Source: UBA7236 sp044227505
GTDB taxonomy: Bacteria; Bacteroidota; Bacteroidia; Chitinophagales; BACL12
Direction: 5' to 3'
Length of the DNA stretch: 64,000 nt
NCBI GenBank assembly: GCA_044227505.1
Contig: JBGAWP010000004.1
Span: 1-64,000, forward strand
The position numbers and the translations under genes were made by a program. Below the pieces are notes generated by a model, which saw only the letters and a program-made list of their open reading frames with translations, searched no databases and was not told the origin of the DNA. Below are positions 25,363 through 33,300 of the stretch, piece after piece. The stretch's first letter is position 1; every line of letters starts with the position of its first letter.

Positions 25363-26700
25363 TTATTTGCTGATCCACAGGGCAGGATCCAGAATTACCG
25401 TGTTTTTCCAGATCTCCAGATGCACTTCTGTTTTTCCTTCCTCGGGATCTTCCCAGGCTGTACCTATCTTTTGTTTGGTTGTGATCTTATCGCCGGCTTT
25501 TACTGAAACTTCAGCAATATTGGTATAAACGGAGTAATATTCCCCATGTTTTATGATCACCCCTTTCTGAAATGCCGGGTTGAAAATGATATTCACCACC
25601 TCACCGTCAAACACAGCTCTAACAGCAGATCCTTCTGCCGTGGCAATATCAATTCCATTATTTTCTATGATCACATCCTTTAAAACCGGATGAGCGTGTT
25701 TTCCAAATCGCTCAGTGATAGTTCCTCGTTCGACGGGCCAGGGTAATTTGCCTTTATTTCCTTCAAAATTTTTGGAAATTAATTGCATTTCGGGTGTGAG
25801 TCCGAGATTAACTGTTTTTGCTTCGGTGGTTGTTTTTTTCTCAGTGACCGGAGTTGTTGTTTTTGTTTCCGGACTGGTGCTTTTGGTTTCTTTCTCTTTT
25901 AATTTTGCCGCTGCCAGTGCCGCAGCCTCCGCCTTTTCTTTTTCTTTTCTGATCTCCTCCGCAATTACTGCCTGAATTTTTTTATTGAGATCGGTGGCAT
26001 CCTTTTTCTTTTTATCAATTTGTTTTTTTAGGTCCTTTTCTTTGGAAAGTAAGGTTTTTACCGTTTTATCTTTTGATGCTTTTTCTTCATCCAGTTTCTT
26101 TTTTTGTTGTTCTTCTTTTGTAAGCAAAACTACTTTCTCTTCTTTATCTTCCTCAATTGCATTTCTTTTATTTTTCAGTGTTTCACTAATTTCTTCGATA
26201 GCAGTTATCTGTTCTTTCCGGAAACTGTGAAAGGAGCGTATATATTGCATTCGCTGAAATGCATCGTTTATGCTTTTTGCGGAAAAAATAAAATGCAGGG
26301 GTTTAAAATTTTCATCATTTAAATACGTGTAATAAACCATTTGGGCGTATTGTTTTTTCAATTCGTCCATATCGTTTTCCATTGCATTTATGGCGGTATT
26401 CGTTTCCGTAAGTTGTTTGTTTACACCGGAAACCTGTTGCGCAATATTGCTGATCACTTCCTCCCGCATATCAATTTTTCTGTTCAGTAATTTTAATTCG
26501 TCGAGCGAGTTTTCCTTTTTTTTCTTGGTAGTGGATAAAAGATCTTCAGCATCTTTTATTTCATCCTGCAATTTATCGTATTTACTCTGCAATGTTTTTT
26601 TATCGCCGGTTTGGGCGGAAACATCTGCATTGAAAATAAATAATAGAATTAAAAGACTTAGAATTGGATTAATCAATCCGCTCGTACTTCGGATTAACAT
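25363..26700 (-). CDS. EnvC-like murein hydrolase activator with degenerate LytM domain
   Basis: 445 residues from ATG 26700 (MLIRSTSGLINPILSLL, a proper signal peptide); the longer frame to 26766 would put 22 odd residues before it. Residues about 30-260 are long coiled coils rich in Lys/Glu. After a Thr/Lys linker comes an M23/LytM domain (about 325-445). Its zinc ligands are missing: the usual HxGxD reads NNGIDIAT, the YxTxYxH position reads YSVYTNI, and HxHFE reads VHLEI. It is thus probably not an enzyme but, like EnvC, an activator of amidases at the division site. It overlaps the upstream gene by 32 nt. No amidase or FtsEX gene is nearby. Confidence 0.82.
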   Translation of the reverse strand: MLIRSTSGLINPILSLLILLFIFNADVSAQTGDKKTLQSKYDKLQDEIKDAEDLLSTTKKKKENSLDELKLLNRKIDMREEVISNIAQQVSGVNKQLTETNTAINAMENDMDELKKQYAQMVYYTYLNDENFKPLHFIFSAKSINDAFQRMQYIRSFHSFRKEQITAIEEISETLKNKRNAIEEDKEEKVVLLTKEEQQKKKLDEEKASKDKTVKTLLSKEKDLKKQIDKKKKDATDLNKKIQAVIAEEIRKEKEKAEAAALAAAKLKEKETKSTSPETKTTTPVTEKKTTTEAKTVNLGLTPEMQLISKNFEGNKGKLPWPVERGTITERFGKHAHPVLKDVIIENNGIDIATAEGSAVRAVFDGEVVNIIFNPAFQKGVIIKHGEYYSVYTNIAEVSVKAGDKITTKQKIGTAWEDPEEGKTEVHLEIWKNTVILDPALWISK

Positions 26701-27421
26701 TGAATGTAAAATCAAATGGCTGATCGAAGGCGATCTTTGAGAATGCGATATTGGCTGTAAAGTCATCTGTGGCGTCTATTAAAATGGTACGTAAGAACGC
26801 AAATTGTCTTCCCTCTATTTTATCGAACTCATTATAAGTTAGAGTAAGCGTTCTTTTGTTCATTAAATCTTCGATAAACATACGCAGTATATCCACGTCG
26901 GGACTAAGCCAAATTGTGTTTTTATAAACATCCCTTTGCGCAAAGAGTACATATTTGTCGTCACTTATTCCCTGTGTGAGTGTTGTATTGTTATAAAACA
27001 CAGGATTTCCGCAAATCAGGTTTTCCAGATCAGAAAAAGTGATGGGAAGAGAAAAATTAGTTTCAATAAAAGAAAAACTTCTTGGGATGTATTGTTGATT
27101 TAACCGGTCGAGAATTTTTATCGAATCTGGTGTGATCATCACCCTGGCGCCTTCAATTCCTAAAACCCGGAGAGAGATACCGATAACGGAATCTTTTAAT
27201 ATATCGATCTGTGCATTTACACTCTGACTGATATTTGGACCTGTGATATCAATATTCGCTTTACCTGAAAAAGTTTTATAGATAATGGTCTTGTCTAAAA
27301 CTTTGGTATTTAATTCTTCCGTTGTAGTTTCCTTTATTTTATTGCCGAATATATTTTTAGTGGTCTCACAAGAGAAGAGGGTAAAGGTCGCTAAAATGAA
27401 AAGGGAAATAAATTTATTCAT
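26669..27421 (-). CDS. DUF4292 lipoprotein
   Basis: 250 residues. Lipoprotein signal with lipobox LFSC (Cys18). The mature protein is beta-rich, with KTFSGKANIDITG, VIGISLRVLGIEGARVMITP and NPKYERID at the end, matching DUF4292, a Bacteroidota family resembling LolA/LolB-type lipid or lipoprotein carriers. It lies between a TPR lipoprotein and the EnvC-like gene; this order is, to my knowledge, common in the phylum. Overlaps both neighbours (8 nt and 32 nt), so translation is probably coupled. A role in outer-membrane lipoprotein handling is inference. Confidence 0.78.
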   Translation of the reverse strand: MNKFISLFILATFTLFSCETTKNIFGNKIKETTTEELNTKVLDKTIIYKTFSGKANIDITGPNISQSVNAQIDILKDSVIGISLRVLGIEGARVMITPDSIKILDRLNQQYIPRSFSFIETNFSLPITFSDLENLICGNPVFYNNTTLTQGISDDKYVLFAQRDVYKNTIWLSPDVDILRMFIEDLMNKRTLTLTYNEFDKIEGRQFAFLRTILIDATDDFTANIAFSKIAFDQPFDFTFNVNPKYERID

Positions 27422-29198
27422 ATAAGGTTTTATCGCTGATCTTTTTATCGATAAGATCGGTTGTCTCGCCGGCGGCTTTTGCCTTTATCCAATATTCCAC
27501 TGCCTTTTCTTTATCGCCGAGTTGATATAATATATCCCCATAGTGTTCTAAAACTGTACCACTTTCTTTACCGCCATGTGCAAGTGCTTTTTCCATCCAC
27601 AATTTCGCATCCTTATATTTCTTTTGTTTATACAATATCCATGCATAGGTATCTTCCAAGGAAGCATTGTCGGGAATTAATTTTATGGAAGCAGCTGACA
27701 TTTCAGCCGCACGTTCTAAATTTTCGTTGCGCACCGATAAAAAATAAGCATAATTATTCAGCGTAAATGGATTATCGGGATTCAACTGCAAACTATTTTC
27801 AAATGCCTTGTCCGATTCCACATAGTTTTTTACATCATTATAAGCATTTCCAAGTTCCGTAAAAATATCAGCTCTTAATTGTGTATTGGAAACGGTAAGA
27901 GGCAAACCTCTTTTTAAAGTCTTGATGGCAGCTTCTGCATCGTTTAAATTATTGAGTGCAACTCCATTAAAATAATAACCAAGGGGTTGATTGGGATATA
28001 ATTCAATTGCTGAAGTGGTCACATATTTTAAAGAGTCAAATTCTCTCAGGTCAGAATAAATGTAAAACATTTTGATCCACACATCATAAATATCGCTTCG
28101 TATTTTCAGCGACTTATTATATGCAGCAGCAGCATCCCGTAAACTTCCCGAATAAAATAAAAAATCTCCCCGCATGGCAAAAGATTTTGCATCTTCCGGA
28201 TGCGCTTCCACTAATAATTTGGTCCAGGTTAGAACAGTATCTTTTAATTTAAAATTGGGTTTGTCGAGTGAATCAACGAATAAAACGAGATAAAATATTT
28301 TTGTGTCAATATTTCCAAGTCCATTTGCAAATGCCTTGTGCATGGTGGTAAAATAGGCATTTTCGTCACCCGCTTTTTTTTGAAAACTCGCTTTGCGGAA
28401 TTGCAGATCAACATTATTACTATCGGTGAGCAACAATTTATCAAAGGTTTGCTGAGCCAGTTCCGGTTGACCTGCGCGTTCGTAATATTCACTTAAGTAG
28501 CGGAGATAGCCGGTATTATAGGGATCTAATTCAATGAGTTTAAGCAATGCATCGATCGCTTTTTCCGGTTGATCGTTCATTGCATACAAACGCTGTAATT
28601 CAAACAGAACAGATTCATTTTCCCCCTCTAAAACCACCAATCTTTGCATGGTTTTTATTGCATCGTCTTTTTTTCCGGCCTTTTCATAACTATATGCCAA
28701 ACGATAATAAACCTCTTCACTAAATGCCTGATCCTTCAGAATATTTTCATACACTTCTGCTGCTTTATCAAAAGAGGAGCCATAGGATAAAATATCAGCA
28801 TATAGGAGTTGATAATAAATATTTTTTGGCTCCAATTCCACTGCTTTTCTGATATATTCCTGTGCATCTCCCAACTGACCATATTTAAAATAAATGGTAC
28901 TCAATTGAAACATACTGGCAGTGTTATTGGCATCCACTTTTAATATGTCGCCAAATGCATTTACTGCTTTTTCAATATCATCTAAAGCAAGGTATTTACA
29001 ACCATCAATATATAATCGTTCGATCTCTGCAGAATCAATTTTTCCTTCGCTTTTTCCGGATATCGCTTTTTGTGTTTGTGATCCTTTAACAGGAGCAGTA
29101 TTTCCTGTTTGCGTATTTTTAGTTGAACTACATGCGGATATGGCAAGTAAAAAAACTATAGAAAATAAATGGGAATATTGTTTAATTGTTTTTATCAT
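27414..29198 (-). CDS. TPR-repeat lipoprotein
   Basis: 594 residues. Lipoprotein signal with Cys at about residue 23 (AISACSSTKN). From about residue 60 nearly the whole chain is tetratricopeptide repeats (for example VNAFGDILKVDANNTASMFQ, AIKTMQRLVVLEGEN, AFENSLQLNPDNPFTLNNYA), about a dozen helix pairs. TPR proteins are scaffolds; the partner is unknown. The ATG overlaps the stop of the nucleotidyltransferase gene (ATGA, 29195-29198) and it leads directly into DUF4292. Confidence 0.82.
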   Translation of the reverse strand: MIKTIKQYSHLFSIVFLLAISACSSTKNTQTGNTAPVKGSQTQKAISGKSEGKIDSAEIERLYIDGCKYLALDDIEKAVNAFGDILKVDANNTASMFQLSTIYFKYGQLGDAQEYIRKAVELEPKNIYYQLLYADILSYGSSFDKAAEVYENILKDQAFSEEVYYRLAYSYEKAGKKDDAIKTMQRLVVLEGENESVLFELQRLYAMNDQPEKAIDALLKLIELDPYNTGYLRYLSEYYERAGQPELAQQTFDKLLLTDSNNVDLQFRKASFQKKAGDENAYFTTMHKAFANGLGNIDTKIFYLVLFVDSLDKPNFKLKDTVLTWTKLLVEAHPEDAKSFAMRGDFLFYSGSLRDAAAAYNKSLKIRSDIYDVWIKMFYIYSDLREFDSLKYVTTSAIELYPNQPLGYYFNGVALNNLNDAEAAIKTLKRGLPLTVSNTQLRADIFTELGNAYNDVKNYVESDKAFENSLQLNPDNPFTLNNYAYFLSVRNENLERAAEMSAASIKLIPDNASLEDTYAWILYKQKKYKDAKLWMEKALAHGGKESGTVLEHYGDILYQLGDKEKAVEYWIKAKAAGETTDLIDKKISDKTLYE

Positions 29199-30199
29199 GC
29201 CTGAGTACTGTAATCTCCTAAACTCAGATCCTCTGCCTTGCCTTCAACGGATGCAAAACTGCCGATCATAGAATCAGAGATATTTTTTTCTGCAATAGTA
29301 ACGGAATTTTGGATGATTGAATTCCGTATTAACGAATTTTTAACTGTTGAGTTCTTTCCAATGGATACATGTGGACCCACCACAGAATTTTCAATAACGA
29401 CATTTTCACCAATATAACATGGAGAAATAATAACGGAATTGATCGTCTTCACCGAATCTGCAACAAGTTTTTCACTGTCTTTTTTTAATTCGAGAATACG
29501 TTGATTGGTATAAACGGTAGCATCTTTATTTCCGCAATCCAGCCATTCATCCACTTTTCCCGGACTAAACCGATATCCTTTCTGTTTCATGCTCTCCAAT
29601 GCGTTCGTCAATTGATATTCTCCTTTTTCCTTAATGTTATTGTCTATCAAATGCTGCATTTCCTTACGCAACAGATCTCCATCCTTCATATAATAAACAC
29701 CGATGATGGCCAGATCCGAAACAAAATGATCAGGTTTTTCAACAAAATTGGTGATGAATCCTTCGTTATTGAGTTCAATTACTCCGAAATTTTTCCAATT
29801 ATCCACCTTATTTACCCAAATAATTCCGTCGTTATTGGTATCTATCTTGATATTGGTTTTGAATAACGTATCTGCAAAGGCAATTATGATATGTCCGCTT
29901 ATTGTATCGCCGGCACATAAAATAGCGTGGGCGGTTCCAAGAGGTTCATCCTGATAACAGATCTTGCCTTTGGCTCCGAGTTCCTCGGCAATTTTAACCA
30001 GGCCATCCTCTACTTCTTTTCCAAAACGACCAACAATAAAGGCTATCTCTTCAATTTTTTCATCGGTAGTTTGCGCAATATCCTCTACTAGTCGCTGTAC
30101 AATTGCTTTTCCTGCTACAGGTATCAATGGTTTTGGCACCGTGAGGGTATGTGGTCTCATTCTTTTGCCCATTCCCGCCATTGGAATAATAATATTCAT
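29195..30199 (-). CDS. Sugar-phosphate nucleotidyltransferase
   Basis: 334 residues. N-terminal NTP transferase fold: MNIIIPMAGMGKRMRPHTLT (1-20) with KPLIPVAGKAIVQ, DEPLGTAHAILCA, FADTLF for the metal aspartate, and FVEKPD. The C-terminus is a short left-handed beta-helix (hexapeptide-like NSVVGPHVSIGKNSTVKN). It resembles glucose-1-phosphate thymidylyl/uridylyltransferases, but the sugar and nucleotide cannot be set from sequence alone. Lies between dut and the TPR lipoprotein in an operon. Confidence 0.85.
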   Translation of the reverse strand: MNIIIPMAGMGKRMRPHTLTVPKPLIPVAGKAIVQRLVEDIAQTTDEKIEEIAFIVGRFGKEVEDGLVKIAEELGAKGKICYQDEPLGTAHAILCAGDTISGHIIIAFADTLFKTNIKIDTNNDGIIWVNKVDNWKNFGVIELNNEGFITNFVEKPDHFVSDLAIIGVYYMKDGDLLRKEMQHLIDNNIKEKGEYQLTNALESMKQKGYRFSPGKVDEWLDCGNKDATVYTNQRILELKKDSEKLVADSVKTINSVIISPCYIGENVVIENSVVGPHVSIGKNSTVKNSLIRNSIIQNSVTIAEKNISDSMIGSFASVEGKAEDLSLGDYSTQA

Positions 30200-30267
30200 A
30201 TTTATCTATTGATTAGGGCTGCAAAGATAAACTATCAACCGATAGAGGAAAGCATAGAAATCTTATT

Positions 30268-30702
30268 TCAGATGCCGGTATGTCCAAATCCGCCCGCATC
30301 GCGGTCTGTGGACGAAAGTTCCGAGGCATTTTCCCATTGAACCACCTCGTGTTTGGTGATTACCATTTGTGCGATCTTATCGCCGGGATTGATGTAAAAA
30401 GGTTGTTTTGAGAGGTTTATCATAATTACCTTGATCTCTCCCCGATAATCGGCATCTATTGTACCCGGAGAATTTAGCAATGTTATACCTGAATTTATGG
30501 CCAGTCCACTTCGAGGACGTATCTGAGCCTCATACCCAATTGGCAACTCGATGAATATTCCGGTAGGCACCAGGCATCTGTCGAGCGGGAGGATCTCCAT
30601 TTTTTCGGTGATGTCGGCTCTCAGATCCATTCCGGCAGCATGTAAAGTTGCATATGCAGGATTTGCATTTTGCGACTTATTTATAATTCGAATATTTAAC
30701 AT
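30268..30702 (-). CDS. dut: dUTP diphosphatase
   Basis: 144 residues, the usual trimeric dUTPase length. Hydrolyses dUTP to dUMP and PPi, keeping uracil out of DNA. All five motifs are visible: AAGMDLRA (26-33), IRPRSGLA, SPGTIDADYRGEIKV, GDKIAQMVI and the glycine-rich tail DRDAGGFGHTG that closes over the active site. Preceded by the flippase gene with a 9-nt gap. Confidence 0.95.
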   Translation of the reverse strand: MLNIRIINKSQNANPAYATLHAAGMDLRADITEKMEILPLDRCLVPTGIFIELPIGYEAQIRPRSGLAINSGITLLNSPGTIDADYRGEIKVIMINLSKQPFYINPGDKIAQMVITKHEVVQWENASELSSTDRDAGGFGHTGI

Positions 30703-30711
30703 GGTTTAAAT

Positions 30712-32196
30712 TTAATTGGGTTTTGATCTTACTAATTTACTGATATCGAGCCACCAGGAAAAAATAAAAAACAGGGCTAAAAGAATTACCCTGGTCACCA
30801 CACAAAGAATATAATTTTCCAGAGTATTATAAATTCCTAATCCGGCAAGACATAAAAGGATAGAAACGAATAAATAAGCAATTATTTTTCGAAGATTATA
30901 CGGAACATGATAATGTTTTTGTCCGATAATTAAACTCATTACCACCATACTGAAATAACAGGATAGGGTTGTCCATGCTGCTCCCGTATATCCCAAAACA
31001 GGAATGAGAATAAAATTTAACCCGATGGTAATAACTGCTCCAACAAGCGGTATTAATGTTGCGAACACGGTTTTATCGGTAAGTTTATACCAAACACTTT
31101 GGTTGTAATAAATTCCCAGAAATAAATTTGCCAATAATAAAATAGGTACGATGTGCAATCCTTCATGGTATTCTTCCCCGATAATGATCTTAAAGATATC
31201 TGGAAACATTCCCACACCTAAAAAAATAATGCAGCAAGCGATCACAAAATATTTCATCACATTGGCATAGGTGATCGGCGCATTCTTTTCCAGCGATTGT
31301 TTAAAAAAGAAGGGTTCTGCACCCATGCGAAATCCTTGTACAGCAAGGGTCATGAAGATGGATATCTTATAAACGGCGCTATAGATACCCACTTGTTTCA
31401 TATTGTCGGTCAAAGTGCCGGAACCCCAATATTTTATGAGTACTCTGTCGAGTGTTTCGTTGATCATTCCGGCTAATCCCAGAATAATTAATGGAGCGCC
31501 ATATCGCATCATTTTTTTCCAAATATCGAGATCGAATTTAATATGGAAAAGTTCAGGAATAAATAACGAAAAGGTAACAGCACTTGCGATCAAATTCGCA
31601 ATAAAAACATATAAAATTCCATATTCAGGTTGGTAGGTATAACCGAGGCCGGAAAACATGGTAAAATCATTTTTAAGTGCCGGCCATAAGAAAAATAAAT
31701 TCAATAAAATATTTACAAGGATGTTGATGAATTTAAAAGTAAAATATTTCCATGGTCTGTTTTCGAGACGCAATTTTGCGAAGGGAATATTGGTAAGTGT
31801 ATCAAAACCGATTATAAGTGCAAAAAAGATAATATAATTATTTCTACCGGCATAATTTAATGCAGTGGCAATATCGCCTGCGGAAATTAGTAGGATTCCT
31901 ACCATTAAAATTGTGGTGAAAATCAGCGAAAGTTGTGCAGAGCCAAATATTTTATTTTTATCGAGCGCATTTGTGTTATTGGAAGCATATCTGAAAAAAG
32001 CTGTCTCCAGGCCGAACATGGCTATCACATTAATAAAAGTAACATAGGCGTACATTTCCGAAATAATTCCATAATCTGCCTGATCAGTAAAAACTCTGGT
32101 ATGCAGCGGGGCAAGCAGATAGTTGAGCATGCGCACCAAAATGGTGGTAAAACCATAAATTGCGGTTTGAGTGGCAAGCTGTCGAAGCGGGCGCAT
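30712..32196 (-). CDS. Polysaccharide-type flippase (Wzx/MATE-like)
   Basis: About 494 residues from ATG 32196 (MRPLRQLATQTAIYGFTTIL); an in-frame ATG at 32232 gives 12 extra residues but the membrane protein starts cleanly here. Twelve to fourteen hydrophobic segments and the N-terminal pattern YGFTTILVRMLNYLLAPLHT match oligosaccharide flippases of the polysaccharide biosynthesis family. Such proteins flip lipid-linked glycans across the inner membrane. No glycosyltransferase genes are adjacent, and the gene leads an operon with dut. Divergent from the 32251 gene. Confidence 0.83.
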   Translation of the reverse strand: MRPLRQLATQTAIYGFTTILVRMLNYLLAPLHTRVFTDQADYGIISEMYAYVTFINVIAMFGLETAFFRYASNNTNALDKNKIFGSAQLSLIFTTILMVGILLISAGDIATALNYAGRNNYIIFFALIIGFDTLTNIPFAKLRLENRPWKYFTFKFINILVNILLNLFFLWPALKNDFTMFSGLGYTYQPEYGILYVFIANLIASAVTFSLFIPELFHIKFDLDIWKKMMRYGAPLIILGLAGMINETLDRVLIKYWGSGTLTDNMKQVGIYSAVYKISIFMTLAVQGFRMGAEPFFFKQSLEKNAPITYANVMKYFVIACCIIFLGVGMFPDIFKIIIGEEYHEGLHIVPILLLANLFLGIYYNQSVWYKLTDKTVFATLIPLVGAVITIGLNFILIPVLGYTGAAWTTLSCYFSMVVMSLIIGQKHYHVPYNLRKIIAYLFVSILLCLAGLGIYNTLENYILCVVTRVILLALFFIFSWWLDISKLVRSKPN

Positions 32197-32245
32197 GGTG
32201 TAAAGATAAGGTTTGCGCAATTTTATTTTCACTGATGCTATTTTT

Positions 32246-32253
32246 TACCTTTG
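32246..32253 (+). promoter_or_regulatory. Candidate -7 element TACCTTTG
   Basis: Exact match to TAnnTTTG. It overlaps the first possible TTG start codon (32251) of the next gene. If it is the real promoter, translation must begin downstream, for example at TTG 32272. Confidence 0.35.
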
Positions 32254-33300
32254 AACTCTAAACGATTTGATTTGCGGTATTTATTGCCTGTTATTATATT
32301 ATTCCTCTCTTGTAAAAAAGAAAAAATTACTGTGGTTCCCGCATTTTATTTCTGGCAAAGCGGATTTGATCTGAACGAACAGGAAAAGGAAACGCTGGAA
32401 GTGCTCGGAGTGAAAAAATTGTATATTAAATTTTTTGATGTGGGTTGGGATGATGCTTCAGAGCAACCTGTTCCACTCGCCACTATTTCATTTGAAGATA
32501 AGATACCGGAGGCCACAGAAATTATTCCCGTTGTTTTTATCACCAATGAAACTTTTGAAAAATTAGGTGTGGAAAATGATACCGCGGTAAAACTTCTGGC
32601 CTTTAAGATCGCAAGAAAAATTGAATACCTGGTCGAAACGAATGATCTATCCGCGCCAAAAGAAATTCAATTGGATTGTGATTGGAATATATCTACAAGG
32701 CATTCTTACTTTTTATTGATAGAGGCGCTAAAAAATTTTCCCGGATTTAAAGAAATGAAATGGAGTGCAACGATCAGACTGCATCAAATTAAATATTTTG
32801 ATAAAACCGGAGTTCCTCCTGTTGACAGAGGTGCACTTATGTTTTATAACATGGGTGATATTGAAGATGTAGGCGCGAAAAATTCTATTTTTGAGGAAAT
32901 TATCGCACAGCAATACATAGAGGATATCAATAATTACCCTTTACCACTTGATGTTGCCATTGCATGTTTTAGTTGGGGATTATTGTTTGATGATAATAAA
33001 TTACTCAAAATATTTTATCCATTATATGCGGAAGATATGGCTGATTCATTGTTTATACACACAGATGGAAATAATTATATCGCAAAAAAGAATTTTTATT
33101 TCGAAGGTCAGTTCATAGTGGAAGGAAATACAGTTAAACTGGAAACGCAAACGCCGGAAAACAGTTTAACTGCAGCGCAACTTTTAAAAGAACATTTGAA
33201 AAGTGCCGACAGAACTGTAATTTTATATCATCTGGATTCCAATATTATAAACCACTACACAAATGAAAACTTCGAAGCTATTTATTCTACTTTTAAGTAG
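32251..33300 (+). CDS. Lipoprotein of unknown function, possible TIM-barrel
   Basis: Up to 349 residues. There is no ATG near the N-terminus; candidates are TTG 32251 and TTG 32272. The second gives a compact lipoprotein signal (RYLLPVIILFLSC) with Cys followed by KKEK. The mature part has FYFWQSGFDL, VKKLYIKFFDVGWD and IQLDCDWNISTRHSYFLLIE, reminiscent of glycosidase-like TIM barrels such as DUF3142 (LQIDYD-type motif), but I cannot assign it. It overlaps the next gene by 38 nt, so the two are probably coexpressed. Confidence 0.65.
   Translation: MNSKRFDLRYLLPVIILFLSCKKEKITVVPAFYFWQSGFDLNEQEKETLEVLGVKKLYIKFFDVGWDDASEQPVPLATISFEDKIPEATEIIPVVFITNETFEKLGVENDTAVKLLAFKIARKIEYLVETNDLSAPKEIQLDCDWNISTRHSYFLLIEALKNFPGFKEMKWSATIRLHQIKYFDKTGVPPVDRGALMFYNMGDIEDVGAKNSIFEEIIAQQYIEDINNYPLPLDVAIACFSWGLLFDDNKLLKIFYPLYAEDMADSLFIHTDGNNYIAKKNFYFEGQFIVEGNTVKLETQTPENSLTAAQLLKEHLKSADRTVILYHLDSNIINHYTNENFEAIYSTFK

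Noticed and set aside
25715..26740. Several plus-strand Phe/Ser-rich frames opposite the EnvC-like gene
   Set aside because: They mirror the Lys/Glu-rich coiled coil on the minus strand; no start context and no family resemblance.
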